Shown piece after piece: positions 1 through 8,229 of a stretch of DNA of 32,781 bases. The DNA comes from an uncultured Clostridium sp. (GTDB lineage: Bacteria; Bacillota; Clostridia; TANB77; CAG-508): assembly GCA_945865665.1 (NCBI GenBank), contig CAMBEE010000017.1:1-32781 (forward strand), written 5' to 3'. The position numbers were made by a program, and so were the translations under genes. Positions within the stretch are counted from its first letter, which is position 1; each line of letters starts with the position of its first letter. Under the pieces are notes generated by a model, which had not been told where the DNA came from, did not search any database, and saw only the letters and a program-made list of their open reading frames with translations.

Positions 1-206
1 TTCTTTTTCTTGGTGTTTTTGGTTTTTCTTTATTTTCTGTTTTTTCTGTTTCTGCCTTTGATTCTGCTGTTTTCTTTGTTGTTGTTCTTTTTCTTGGTGT
101 TTTTGGTTTTTCTTTATTTTCTGTTTTTTCTGTTTCTGCTTTTGATTCTGTTGTTTTCTTTGTTGTTGTTCTCTTTCTTGGTGTTTTTGGTTTTTCTTTA
201 TTTTCA
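1..206 (-). repeat. 84-bp in-frame tandem repeat (28 residues), about 2.5 copies visible
   Basis: Units start at 1, 85 and 169 and differ by only a few substitutions. The third unit diverges after about 206. The period is a multiple of three and the array runs off the window, so the copy number is unknown. Confidence 0.9.
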
Positions 207-727
207 GTCTTTTTTTCTTTTTCTAAATTTGTTTTTATTTCAATTTCATTTTCTCTTTTTTTATGTTGTTTTTTTGTTGCTTCTTTTTTTACTGGTTCAT
301 CTTTTTTAACAATTTCTTTTATATCACTAAGGTCCTCTGCCATTTCTCTTCTTCCTTTTGTGTAAATAACAATACATTTTAATATAAAATAAATCGCAAA
401 TATGTATGACGCAACCAAAGAATAACTTTTGAAATTAAATTCAAATTTTTTTGTTATGTGTTGACTTGTCAAGGTGTATGTTGCAAGTACCAGTATTTCT
501 ATTCCTTGTATTGCAAGGTCGTCATTGTCTTTTTTATATGCCACCTCGAATATAAATATTGCTACAAATAGGAATATCATTGTACATATTTCTATTCCTT
601 TTTCTAAATATCCTGCACTTACATTTGAATATGCTACATTTAATACAAAAAAGTAAAGCATTATAATTATTGCTTTTAGCACATTTAAATATATTTTTTT
701 CATATGTTTTTCGTTTATTTCCTTCAT
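1..727 (-). CDS. Membrane protein with Lys/Thr/Glu-rich repeat tail (3' end outside window)
   Basis: The frame is open from an ATG at 727 to the window edge, giving 242 visible codons and no stop. The start is preceded by AAGGGAAG at good spacing. Residues ~10-33, 45-65, 74-92 and 103-125 are hydrophobic, suggesting four membrane helices. From residue ~129 the protein becomes a highly charged tail rich in Lys, Glu and Thr. The tail contains an almost perfect 28-residue tandem repeat (84 bp; units starting at 1, 85 and 169 on the plus strand) with the core PKTPRKRTTTKKT. An internal ATG at 343 also has a GGAAGAAGAG site, so a shorter soluble product cannot be excluded. It lies 63 bp downstream of rsmE on the same strand and is probably co-transcribed. 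I do not recognise the family. A basic tail of this kind could bind nucleic acid or anionic wall polymer, but that is inference. Confidence 0.72.
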   Translation of the reverse strand, partial: MKEINEKHMKKIYLNVLKAIIIMLYFFVLNVAYSNVSAGYLEKGIEICTMIFLFVAIFIFEVAYKKDNDDLAIQGIEILVLATYTLTSQHITKKFEFNFKSYSLVASYIFAIYFILKCIVIYTKGRREMAEDLSDIKEIVKKDEPVKKEATKKQHKKRENEIEIKTNLEKEKKTENKEKPKTPRKRTTTKKTTESKAETEKTENKEKPKTPRKRTTTKKTAESKAETEKTENKEKPKTPRKR

Positions 728-790
728 TACGAATTCTTCCCTTTCTTTTCTTTATATTTGAAAATTTTGATTTTATGATTTTATTTCTTT

Positions 791-1543
791 TTAATTTTCC
801 AACTCATACATAATGATGCTTAGCACATTTAATGCTACTGTTTCTGTCCTTAGTATTCTCTTTCCTAATGTTACTATTTTTGCTCCATTGTTTTCTAGTT
901 GCTCTACATCATTTTCTTCTAGACCACCCTCTGGTCCTATTACAATTCCTATCTTGATTTTGTCTGTTTTAACGGTCTCTTTTATTTGTTTTAGTTGTTC
1001 TTTTAATGTTCTATTTTGTTCATTTTCATAAGCTACTATTACTATATCATATTTTGGAATTAATTCATATATATTTTTTATATTTGTTACATTATTTATT
1101 TGTGGTATTATGTCTCTTCCACTTTGTTTTGCTGCAACTTCAGATATCTTTTGCCATCGTTCTACTTTTTTGACTTTGTCTTTTTCATTTAGTTTTACAA
1201 CACATCTTTTCATTTCCACAGGTGTTATATCATATACTCCAAGTTCTACAGCTTTCTGGATTATAAATTCCATTTTGTCTGCTTTTGGTAGTCCTTGAAA
1301 TATTGTTACTTCCACATTTGATTCTACTTGTTTTTGGATTTTTTCTTTTATCTTACATATTATATTTTCGTTTTCTAAATTTTGTATTTCACATAGGAAG
1401 TTTTCTCCATTTTGACTGTTACAAACTTGCAATTCGTCTCCTATTTTTGCTCTTAATACTTTTTTTATGTGATTTACATCTTGTCCTACTATAATTATTT
1501 CATTCTCTTTTATTTGTTCTTGTTTTACAAAAAATTTAGGCAT
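791..1543 (-). CDS. rsmE: 16S rRNA m3U1498 methyltransferase RsmE
   Basis: RsmE is a SPOUT-class enzyme that methylates N3 of U1498 in 16S rRNA using S-adenosylmethionine. At 250 residues it has the normal family length. It shows an N-terminal PUA-like region, then the SPOUT hallmark IGPEGGLEEND (~202-212) and the C-terminal knot segment LGKRILRTETVALNVLSII (~226-244), which hold the cofactor site. The ATG at 1543 follows AAGGAG at ideal spacing. It has its own promoter and is followed by the truncated membrane gene. The often-neighbouring prmA is absent here, where rubrerythrin lies upstream instead. Confidence 0.95.
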   Translation of the reverse strand: MPKFFVKQEQIKENEIIIVGQDVNHIKKVLRAKIGDELQVCNSQNGENFLCEIQNLENENIICKIKEKIQKQVESNVEVTIFQGLPKADKMEFIIQKAVELGVYDITPVEMKRCVVKLNEKDKVKKVERWQKISEVAAKQSGRDIIPQINNVTNIKNIYELIPKYDIVIVAYENEQNRTLKEQLKQIKETVKTDKIKIGIVIGPEGGLEENDVEQLENNGAKIVTLGKRILRTETVALNVLSIIMYELEN

Positions 1544-1578
1544 TTTTTCTCCTTGTTCTTCTTTTTATTCTAGATAGA

Positions 1579-1607
1579 ATTATAACATACTTATTTTTCT
1601 TTTTCAA
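1579..1607 (-). promoter_or_regulatory. Sigma-A-type promoter of rsmE
   Basis: On the minus strand: -35 TTGAAA (1607-1602), 17-bp spacer, extended TGT and -10 TATAAT (1584-1579), about 35 bp upstream of the rsmE start. Confidence 0.7.
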
Positions 1608-1682
1608 ACCAATTTTAAAATAATTTCTTTTTCTATACACTATTTAATTACTTTCAATTTAATTTTTTAAGTATTTTAACAT

Positions 1683-1730
1683 AAAAACGAACCCAAATTA
1701 TTAAACTCTTTTGTCTAATAATTCGGGTTC
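1683..1730 (-). terminator. Rho-independent terminator of rubrerythrin
   Basis: A 15-bp stem (arms 1689-1703 and 1716-1730, one G-U pair) is followed on the minus strand by a GTTTTT tract, 28 bp after the rubrerythrin stop. Confidence 0.85.
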
Positions 1731-1757
1731 ACTTATAATTGATACTATCATAGTTTT

Positions 1758-2297
1758 TTAATAATTTTCTGCTTTTATTTCAAAATAAGCTTTTGGGTGT
1801 GCACATACTGGGCATATTTCTGGAGCACTTTTTCCAATTACTATATGTCCGCAATTTCTACATTTCCAAATTCTATCTCCATCTTTACTAAATACTAATC
1901 CGTCTTTTACATTTTCTAATAGTTTTAAATATCTTTGTTCATGTTCTTTTTCTATTTTTGCAACTTCTGAGAATAAATATGCAATATGGTCAAATCCCTC
2001 TTCTTTAGCTTCTTGCGCCATTCTGTCATACATATCTGTCCATTCATAATTTTCTCCTTCTGCTGCAGCTTTTAAATTTTCTGCTGTTGTTTTAATTTCT
2101 CCACCTTGTAATAATTTGAACCACATTTTTGCGTGTTCTTTTTCATTGTCTGCTGTTTCTTGGAATATAGCAGCTATTTGTTCATATCCTTCTTTTTTTG
2201 CTTTACTTGCAAAATATGTATATTTATTTCTCGCTTGTGATTCACCTGCAAAAGCTTCCATTAAATTTTTTTCTGTTTTTGATCCTTTCAATTCCAT
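1758..2297 (-). CDS. rbr: Rubrerythrin
   Basis: This non-haem iron protein of anaerobes reduces hydrogen peroxide in the cytoplasm. At 179 residues it is slightly shorter than classical rubrerythrin (~190). It has the N-terminal ferritin-like diiron four-helix bundle, with ligand segments ESQARNKY and two EKEH motifs, and a C-terminal rubredoxin domain with WKCRNCGHI and CPVC supplying the four cysteines for one iron. The ATG at 2297 sits 8 bp after GGAGG. It is a monocistronic unit with its own promoter and terminator, transcribed divergently from the U32 gene. Confidence 0.96.
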   Translation of the reverse strand: MELKGSKTEKNLMEAFAGESQARNKYTYFASKAKKEGYEQIAAIFQETADNEKEHAKMWFKLLQGGEIKTTAENLKAAAEGENYEWTDMYDRMAQEAKEEGFDHIAYLFSEVAKIEKEHEQRYLKLLENVKDGLVFSKDGDRIWKCRNCGHIVIGKSAPEICPVCAHPKAYFEIKAENY

Positions 2298-2350
2298 TTC
2301 ATTTTCCTCCTTTAATTTATATTTTCTGTCATTCCCTTTTTGTAATTAGA

Positions 2351-2379
2351 AGTTTATATCATAATTTTGATTTTGTCAA
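2351..2379 (-). promoter_or_regulatory. Rubrerythrin promoter
   Basis: On the minus strand: consensus -35 TTGACA (2379-2374), 17-bp spacer, -10 TAAACT (2356-2351). An alternative TATAAA would give a 15-bp spacer. I see no clear PerR-type palindrome over it. Confidence 0.55.
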
Positions 2380-2414
2380 TAGAAATTTTAAAAATCCAAA
2401 ATTCAGCAAAAACC

Positions 2415-2443
2415 TGGAATTTTGTCAAAAAATGTAATATAAT
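2415..2443 (+). promoter_or_regulatory. Promoter of the U32 gene
   Basis: Weak -35 TGGAAT (2415-2420), 17-bp spacer and consensus -10 TATAAT (2438-2443), giving a short leader of about 30 nt before the ATG at 2478. Confidence 0.55.
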
Positions 2444-2477
2444 AGACATATCAAATAAACAGAAAGGATTTGTAAAA

Positions 2478-5081
2478 ATGATAGATTTACTTTCACCTGT
2501 CGGTAGCTTTGATTGTCTAAAAGCTGCTGTTCAAAATGGTGCAAATAGTGTATATTTTGGAGCTAACTTGTTTAGCGCAAGAGCTTATGCTTCAAATTTT
2601 GATTTAGAAGATTTAGAAAGAGCAATAATTTACGCAAAAACTAGAGGCGTAAAAACAAACTTAACGCTAAACACTTTAGTAACAGATACTGAATTTAATG
2701 ATGCTTTTGAACTTGCTAAAAAAGCTTACGAGTTTGGAATTAATGCAATAATTGTTCAAGATTTAGGGCTTGCTAAACAATTAATTAGAAGCTTTCCTGA
2801 TTTGGACATACATGCAAGTACTCAAATGACTGTACATAATCTTCAAGGTGTTTTAGAATTGCAAGAACTTGGATTTAAAAGAGTTGTTCTTTCTCGTGAA
2901 CTTTCTCTTCAAGAAATTGAATATATTTGTAAAAATTCAAATGTTGAAATCGAATGTTTTGTTCACGGTGCATTGTGTATCTCTTATTCTGGTCAATGTC
3001 TATTTTCTAGTATGGTTGGCGGTCGTTCTGGTAACCGTGGAAAATGCGCTCAACCTTGTAGACTTCCTTATAAATTATTAGAAAATGACACTGAAATTGA
3101 TAAAGGTCATCTCCTAAGTACTCGTGATTTATGCGGTTTAGATTTTATTCCTGACTTAATAAATGCTGGTGTAACTTGTTTAAAAATAGAAGGCAGAATG
3201 AAAAGCCCTGAATATGTTGCAACAGTTACAAGAATTTATAGAAAATATATAGATTTAGCAGAAAAGTTAATTTCAGAAAGTTCTATTGATTTATACAATA
3301 TTGATGATATAGATAGAAAAAATTTATTGCAAGTTTTTAATAGAGGTATGTCTTCTAGTGGTCATCTTGCATCTGAACCTAACAAAAAACTTGTATTTAA
3401 AGACAAACCTAACAACATGGGATTATTCTTAGGCAAGGTTCAAAAATACAACAAAAATAAAGGTTACATTACTGTTAAATTACAAGAACCAATTGAAGTA
3501 GGTGATACTATCTCTTTAGAAAAAGAAACCGGTTCATATAATGTTTCAGAATTAATGGATAAAAACAGAAATATTAAATCAACATCTGTCGGGCAAACTG
3601 TTACTATTGGTAGAATGAAAGGAAATATCAATTTAGGCGATAATATTTATAAGATGTCTTCAAAAGAATTGAATTTACTTGCTCAAGAAAGCATCAATGG
3701 CGAACATCGTAAAATTCCTTTGAATTGTGAAATTATAATAAAACATAATGAGCCTTTAAAAATAAGAGTCTTTTTTGATTTTGATAATATTTCAGATAAT
3801 AATTTATTAGAACATAATTATCTAAACATATATTCTAGTTTAGATATCACCTATTCTTCTGATGTAATTCCAGAAATCGCTCAAAATAGGCCTTTAGAAA
3901 AAGAAAAAGTTATAGCTCAAATTAATAAAACTACTGATTCTATTTTTGAATTTGCTAATATTGATGTTGCCCTTGACTCTGATATCTTTTTACCAGGTTT
4001 TAGTGCTGTTTTAAATGATTTAAGAAGAAAAATTTTAGATTTAGCTTATGATTACACCGTTTCAAATATCAATAGAACTTATAATGAAAAATCAAAGTTT
4101 GATTCTTTTGACCCTAATAGTTGTAATGACTTGGATGATATTGCTACAACAATTTATAAAAACAATATTGAATTTAAAAATAATATTGAATTTACAAATA
4201 GTTCAAATAGCAAATTAAATACTATTTCAGTATTGTTAAATATTTTAAATATGGATTTTGATTATTCAAAATTAGAAGGATTTGATAATGTTTACATCCC
4301 CTTAAAATATTTTTCAATTAAAAAGTATAATGATATTTTAAAAACTTTAGAGCAAAAATTTAATGTTTACATTTATATGCCTACAATAATAAAAGCAAAT
4401 TATAGAAATTTGATTTATAGTAATATATCTAATACTATAGAAAATTATAATATTAAAGGGTTTGTGATTTCTAATATTTCTAATTTAAAATTATTAGAAA
4501 ATGTTTTAAAAAATCCTGATTATAATTTTGAATTGATTGCAAATTATACTTTTAATATTTTCAATTTGCATAGTGTATTAGAACTTAAAAATTTAGGAAT
4601 TAATAAATATACAATCTCCCCTGAATCAACTAAGGATATTATCAATAATCTTTGTGGTTCTGTAGAAAATTCAGGTGTTTTTGATAATGGTACATTAGGG
4701 GCAAAAAATATTTTACCTGCTGAATTAATTGTTTATGGAAACACACCACTTATGAATATGAATTATTGTCCACTTGGCAAGACTAACAAATGCTACCCAA
4801 CTTGTAGTTCTAAGTGTAATCTTAATAATTCTTATTACTTAAAAGATAGACTTAATTTGAAATTTAGAATTTTGTTTGATAATATTCAAACTGTTTCTAC
4901 GATTTATAATTGCAAAACAACTTCTATTTCACCTAACGATTTTTCTAATATTAATTGTTATAGAGTTGATATTTTAGATGAATCAATTGACGAAATTAAT
5001 AATATTGTTAATACTGTTAAAAAAGGTGAACGTCTAGAAGGTAAGGAATTTACTAACGGAAATTTAAATAGAGAAATATAA
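2478..5081 (+). CDS. U32 family protein (peptidase U32/collagenase type, RlhA-like)
   Basis: Although named for peptidase U32, the characterised bacterial relatives RlhA and TrhO/TrhP-type proteins take part in hydroxylation of 23S rRNA or tRNA. The 867-residue length matches the long form with a C-terminal DUF3656-like part. The start MIDLLSPVGSFDCLKAAV is the normal family N-terminus, so I place the ATG at 2478 (after AGAAAGGAT) rather than the upstream in-frame ATG at 2367, which lies before the promoter. The signature runs through ~155-190: FVHGALCISYSGQC, GGRSGNRGKCAQPCR. A second cysteine cluster (CPLGKTNKCYPTCSSKC) sits near residues 765-780 and may help bind an Fe-S cluster. The middle and end are unusually Asn/Ile-rich, probably base composition. 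It stands alone. Confidence 0.9.
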   Translation: MIDLLSPVGSFDCLKAAVQNGANSVYFGANLFSARAYASNFDLEDLERAIIYAKTRGVKTNLTLNTLVTDTEFNDAFELAKKAYEFGINAIIVQDLGLAKQLIRSFPDLDIHASTQMTVHNLQGVLELQELGFKRVVLSRELSLQEIEYICKNSNVEIECFVHGALCISYSGQCLFSSMVGGRSGNRGKCAQPCRLPYKLLENDTEIDKGHLLSTRDLCGLDFIPDLINAGVTCLKIEGRMKSPEYVATVTRIYRKYIDLAEKLISESSIDLYNIDDIDRKNLLQVFNRGMSSSGHLASEPNKKLVFKDKPNNMGLFLGKVQKYNKNKGYITVKLQEPIEVGDTISLEKETGSYNVSELMDKNRNIKSTSVGQTVTIGRMKGNINLGDNIYKMSSKELNLLAQESINGEHRKIPLNCEIIIKHNEPLKIRVFFDFDNISDNNLLEHNYLNIYSSLDITYSSDVIPEIAQNRPLEKEKVIAQINKTTDSIFEFANIDVALDSDIFLPGFSAVLNDLRRKILDLAYDYTVSNINRTYNEKSKFDSFDPNSCNDLDDIATTIYKNNIEFKNNIEFTNSSNSKLNTISVLLNILNMDFDYSKLEGFDNVYIPLKYFSIKKYNDILKTLEQKFNVYIYMPTIIKANYRNLIYSNISNTIENYNIKGFVISNISNLKLLENVLKNPDYNFELIANYTFNIFNLHSVLELKNLGINKYTISPESTKDIINNLCGSVENSGVFDNGTLGAKNILPAELIVYGNTPLMNMNYCPLGKTNKCYPTCSSKCNLNNSYYLKDRLNLKFRILFDNIQTVSTIYNCKTTSISPNDFSNINCYRVDILDESIDEINNIVNTVKKGERLEGKEFTNGNLNREI

Positions 5082-5084
5082 AAA

Positions 5085-5154
5085 ATGTCCTTTTTGGGAC
5101 GATTCTGTTTTGGACATTGGCTCCATTCAGGACATCGTCTTCTAAAAAGGACAT
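5085..5154. terminator. Large imperfect stem-loop between convergent genes; repeat-like
   Basis: The outer arms ATGTCCTTTTT (5085-5095) and AAAAAGGACAT (5144-5154) are perfect, and GACGAT/ATCGTC (5098-5103, 5134-5139) continues the stem. A run of A before it gives a T6 tract on the minus strand, so it can terminate the RNHCP gene and probably the U32 gene. The internal GGGACGATTCTGTTTTGGAC gives it the look of a dispersed palindromic repeat rather than a simple terminator. Confidence 0.65.
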
Positions 5155-5165
5155 CTTTTATTTGC

Positions 5166-5483
5166 TCAAACCTGTTTACTACTTAAATCAATTAATAAAT
5201 CCATATTATCATCTTTAGCAGCTTTATTTCTTCTAATAGCACCACACTTTTTACATCTAAAAACAATAACATAACCTTTTTTGCCATCTATTTCCATACT
5301 AACAGGTTCTAAATCTCCATGACATTCTTCCGCTCTATCTCCTGGATTTTTATCAACATGTTTTGAATGTAAACAATATGGGCAGTGATTTCTACATGAA
5401 TATCCTAATTTTGGTACTCTCTTGCCACAATTTTCACATATAAATTCTTCGTCTATCTCTGTAAATCTACTATCCTTCAACAT
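5166..5483 (-). CDS. RNHCP domain zinc-ribbon protein
   Basis: This 105-residue protein carries the name-giving motif CRNHCPYCLHSKHVD (~29-43) followed by PGDR, with an N-terminal CENCG and a C-terminal CKKCG. These are two or three Cys pairs expected to bind zinc. The molecular function of the RNHCP family is not established. I place the start at ATG 5483, preceded by AAAGGAGAGAAT. The frame extends to 5528, but those 15 codons come from the palindromic repeat at 5496-5527 and lack a ribosome binding site. It is downstream of the kinase-like gene on the same strand, separated from it by the paired repeat. Confidence 0.85.
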   Translation of the reverse strand: MLKDSRFTEIDEEFICENCGKRVPKLGYSCRNHCPYCLHSKHVDKNPGDRAEECHGDLEPVSMEIDGKKGYVIVFRCKKCGAIRRNKAAKDDNMDLLIDLSSKQV

Positions 5484-5495
5484 ATTCTCTCCTTT

Positions 5496-5613
5496 TGAGA
5501 CAACTGGGACAGTCCAGATTTGTCTCATTGTTTTGTCGAATTTTGTATTTTATATTTTTCGACATTTTTCGTTAAAAATCGTGAGACAAATTCGGACTGT
5601 CCCAACTGTCTCA
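5496..5613. repeat. Paired inverted palindromic repeat (BIME/REP-like), two 32-bp units
   Basis: Unit 1 is 5496-5527 and unit 2 is 5582-5613 in opposite orientation, identical at about 28 of 32 positions. Each unit can fold on TGAGACA/TGTCTCA ends around a TGGGACAGTC core. The 54-bp spacer contains its own TGTCGAA/TTCGACA inverted repeat. A third unit with related flank is at 18988. The layout matches non-autonomous palindromic elements; no transposase gene is in the window. Confidence 0.85.
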
Positions 5614-7254
5614 GTGCAAATCAAATGTTCCTCCACCTAAAAATTCTTTTAATAGTGAATTATTTGGAACATAATCTCTTGGTATTTGTCTAAAATACTT
5701 CAAAATATTTATTAGCCTTTGAGCTTCAGCGTACTCTTTATATTCAGGTGTTATTTCTTTTAATAATGGCATTGCTATTGGTTTTAATGCATTTAATTCA
5801 TATATTAATGATGTATTAAAAATCGTATCTGCTGATTCTTGGAATGGGAATATATTTTTTTCTTCTCCCTCTGTTACTTTGTGCCATGTATTTAATGTGT
5901 GTAATGCTGAATAACTTCTAAATTGATAATCCCTTACAATTCTTCTTATTAAACGAGTATCTGTTGTTGAAATTCTATTGTATCTATCCATATTTAAAAC
6001 CGTTAAAGCACTAATATATATTTTGTATTTTTGGTCTTTTGAAATTTGACTTGTTAATTTGTCATTTAAACAATGTATCCCTTCTATTACAAGAATTTCG
6101 TCATCTGCTAATTTCATTTTTTTACCATTATATCTTTTTGTTCCAACACTAAAGTCAAATTCTGGTACTTCAATCTCTTCACCATTTAACAATTTTACCA
6201 AATGTTCATTGAATAATTTTAAATCAATTGCTTCTATACATTCAAAATTATATTCTCCATTTTCATCTCTTGGTGTATCTTGTCTTTCTACAAAGTAATT
6301 ATCAACTGATATTGTAACAGGTTTTAATCCATTTAAACGTAACTGAATTCCTAGTCTTTGTGCAAATGTTGTTTTTCCTGATGATGATGGACCTGCAATT
6401 AGTACCATTTTTACATTTTTTCTTTTTGCGATATCATCTGCTATATTAGCAATTTTCTTTTCATGTAGAGCTTCTGCAAGCATTATTACATCTTTTATTC
6501 GGTCTTCTTCTATTGCTTTGTTTAACTTATACACTGTTAAAACATCTAATACAGAATGAATTTTTTCAAATTCTTCTAATGCCCAAGCCAATTTTTTTGT
6601 TTCTTGAAATTCTGGCATTTTTGTTGGTGCTTTTGAACTTGGATATCTTATTAGAAATCCATTTGCATATTTTACAACATCAAATATTTTTATTACTCCT
6701 GTTCTATTTGCAAGTGTTCCATAGCAGTAGTTATAATATTTTTCACAGTAATACATATATATTGGGTCATTTTCTTCAAAATCAAATTGTAATCTACCTT
6801 TTGATGTGTCTGTTTCATCATAAAATTTTTGTGCTTCTTTTCTTGTCATTTCTACCTTTTTTATTGGTAAATCTTTTTCAATGATTTCTTGCATTTTTTG
6901 TTTTAGTTTTTCTGTAAATTCCTTTGTTATTCTTATATTATCGCATTTACAGTACATTGCATTTCCAAGTTGATATTCTACCATCAATTTTTCTTTTGGG
7001 TATAGACTTTCAAATGCCTTTCCCATTATGTATACAATAGTTCTAACATAGATTTTCATTCCTTCTTTTGATGAAATATCTATTAATTCTATGTTTGCTC
7101 CTTCTTCTATTGGTGTTTCTAAATTTCTATAATCGTTGTTGTATAGGCATCCTATTACTTCATATTCACTGTTTTTTATTTCTTCTGCTAAGGCTTTTCT
7201 TACTGTTAAACCTCTTTCAATTTTTCTTGTTCTTCCTTTATATTTTATGTTCAT
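5611..7254 (-). CDS. TGS-domain uridine kinase-like nucleoside kinase
   Basis: At 547 residues this is the clostridial fusion type. An N-terminal TGS-like domain (1-60) is followed by a threonyl-tRNA-synthetase-like second additional domain (~150-230, with YYCEKYYNYCYGTL). A C-terminal phosphoribulokinase/uridine kinase P-loop domain carries Walker A GPSSSGKTTFAQRL (~288-301) and the substrate region SVDNYFVERQDTPRD. It probably phosphorylates a nucleoside or related substrate with NTP; the true substrate is not known to me. The ATG at 7254 follows AAAGGAGGAG. The TGA stop (5613-5611) is the first three bases of the palindromic repeat, so the C-terminus may have been set by insertion of that repeat. 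Confidence 0.88.
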   Translation of the reverse strand: MNIKYKGRTRKIERGLTVRKALAEEIKNSEYEVIGCLYNNDYRNLETPIEEGANIELIDISSKEGMKIYVRTIVYIMGKAFESLYPKEKLMVEYQLGNAMYCKCDNIRITKEFTEKLKQKMQEIIEKDLPIKKVEMTRKEAQKFYDETDTSKGRLQFDFEENDPIYMYYCEKYYNYCYGTLANRTGVIKIFDVVKYANGFLIRYPSSKAPTKMPEFQETKKLAWALEEFEKIHSVLDVLTVYKLNKAIEEDRIKDVIMLAEALHEKKIANIADDIAKRKNVKMVLIAGPSSSGKTTFAQRLGIQLRLNGLKPVTISVDNYFVERQDTPRDENGEYNFECIEAIDLKLFNEHLVKLLNGEEIEVPEFDFSVGTKRYNGKKMKLADDEILVIEGIHCLNDKLTSQISKDQKYKIYISALTVLNMDRYNRISTTDTRLIRRIVRDYQFRSYSALHTLNTWHKVTEGEEKNIFPFQESADTIFNTSLIYELNALKPIAMPLLKEITPEYKEYAEAQRLINILKYFRQIPRDYVPNNSLLKEFLGGGTFDLH

Positions 7255-7341
7255 TTGTTTTTCTCCTCCTTTATTTAAATTTATAAAATAAGTTTTGATA
7301 TAAATTTAAATTCTTTCTCTTGTTTATTAATTACGTCAATT

Positions 7342-7370
7342 ATTTTATACTAATTACTTAAATAAGTCAA
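7342..7370 (-). promoter_or_regulatory. Promoter of the kinase-RNHCP unit
   Basis: On the minus strand: -35 TTGACT (7370-7365), 17-bp spacer, -10 TAAAAT (7347-7342). Confidence 0.6.
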
Positions 7371-7448
7371 TAAATTTTATTTCTCCAAGTTATATTTTAT
7401 ACTATTTTGGATATAATTTTATTAAATATATTTGTAGGAGATGGTAAT

Positions 7449-7637
7449 ATGGATTTGCAAAGAGTTCATTCTATTTTAAATAATAAAGAAAAATCTGATG
7501 TTTTTTATGACGAGCGACCTGTTTGGATTCAAGGTGTTGATGAAAAGCGTGATATTGCTAAAGTAGGATTTGTTGATAATTTTGAAGAAAAAGATGTTTA
7601 TATTGAAGATTTATACGAGAAAGATTTATTTAACTAA
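7449..7637 (+). CDS. sspH: Small acid-soluble spore protein, H type
   Basis: SspH-type proteins are made in the forespore and packaged in the spore core. The 62-residue sequence matches the family pattern from its start: MDLQRVHSIL, a VFYDERPVWIQGVDE centre and a VYIEDLYEKDL end. I start it at ATG 7449, preceded by TAGGAG, and not at the earlier in-frame ATG at 7407, which has no ribosome binding site. Expression by a forespore sigma factor is expected, but I could not identify a convincing sigma-G or sigma-F promoter in the AT-rich upstream DNA. Its presence is the best sign that this lineage sporulates. Confidence 0.88.
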   Translation: MDLQRVHSILNNKEKSDVFYDERPVWIQGVDEKRDIAKVGFVDNFEEKDVYIEDLYEKDLFN

Positions 7638-7642
7638 GACAA

Positions 7643-7670
7643 AAAACTAGGCAAATTAATGCCTAGTTTT
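7643..7670. terminator. Bidirectional terminator between sspH and the 166-residue gene
   Basis: Arms AAAACTAGGC (7643-7652) and GCCTAGTTTT (7661-7670) with an 8-nt loop. The T tract is T4 on the plus strand and T6 on the minus strand. Confidence 0.88.
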
Positions 7671-7680
7671 ATACTATTGA

Positions 7681-8181
7681 TTAAATGATAGCTAATAGAT
7701 CCAGCCACGTTACAGCCTGGCATTGCTGTGTACAAGTCAAATTGTACTCCATATTTTCAGAAAAAATTCTTTTAATTTTTTTCATTCTCTCTGCAGATAC
7801 ATTTTTAACTATAGAATTTGCAATTTTGTATCCACTTCTTATAAAAGTCACATTAATTTCTTCCTTATTGTCCAGAACATCAATTCTAAACATATTAGCA
7901 ACGCCAAGAAGTTTGTTCCTTTTTAAGTTTTTCTGAGCCTCTGTCCAACTGTCAAAAACATTTAAATTAATCATTATTGCTTTATTTAACTTTTGCTGAA
8001 TTTTTTCGACAGTTTTTTCATCTATGGCTTCAAACTCCTCATAATAGACAAATTCACCATCAGACAAGTAATCAACACGGAGATTTTTTATTTTCCGCTC
8101 TTCTTCTAGGATATTTTCATTTTCTTCATTTTCAAAGAAAAATTGATATCCAGTAACCATTGGATTTACATCTGTATACAT
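7681..8181 (-). CDS. Hypothetical protein, 166 residues
   Basis: It is a real gene judged by its strong AAGGAGG ribosome binding site before ATG 8181, isolated position and terminator. The protein is acidic in its first 60 residues (runs of Glu and Asp) and basic in the middle (SWTEAQKNLKRNKLLG, ~98-113). It ends with a hydrophobic WLDLLAII after two cysteines (CTQQC). There is no signal peptide or clear membrane span. I do not recognise the family and propose no function. Two short palindromes lie upstream and may be operator sites. Confidence 0.7.
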   Translation of the reverse strand: MYTDVNPMVTGYQFFFENEENENILEEERKIKNLRVDYLSDGEFVYYEEFEAIDEKTVEKIQQKLNKAIMINLNVFDSWTEAQKNLKRNKLLGVANMFRIDVLDNKEEINVTFIRSGYKIANSIVKNVSAERMKKIKRIFSENMEYNLTCTQQCQAVTWLDLLAII

Positions 8182-8229
8182 ACTGATACCTCCTTAAAAA
8201 ATAATTATTTATTAAGATTATATATATAA

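Noticed and set aside
10..309. Plus-strand open frame of hydrophobic Phe/Leu residues
   Set aside because: It is the antisense of the Lys-rich repeat tail on the minus strand, has no ribosome binding site, and its repeat is explained by the real gene.
2367..2477. N-terminal extension of the U32 protein
   Set aside because: The upstream ATG precedes the -10 box and lacks a ribosome binding site, and the family N-terminus begins at 2478.
5484..5528. Fifteen extra N-terminal residues on the RNHCP protein
   Set aside because: They are encoded by the palindromic repeat; the ATG at 5483 has a good ribosome binding site.
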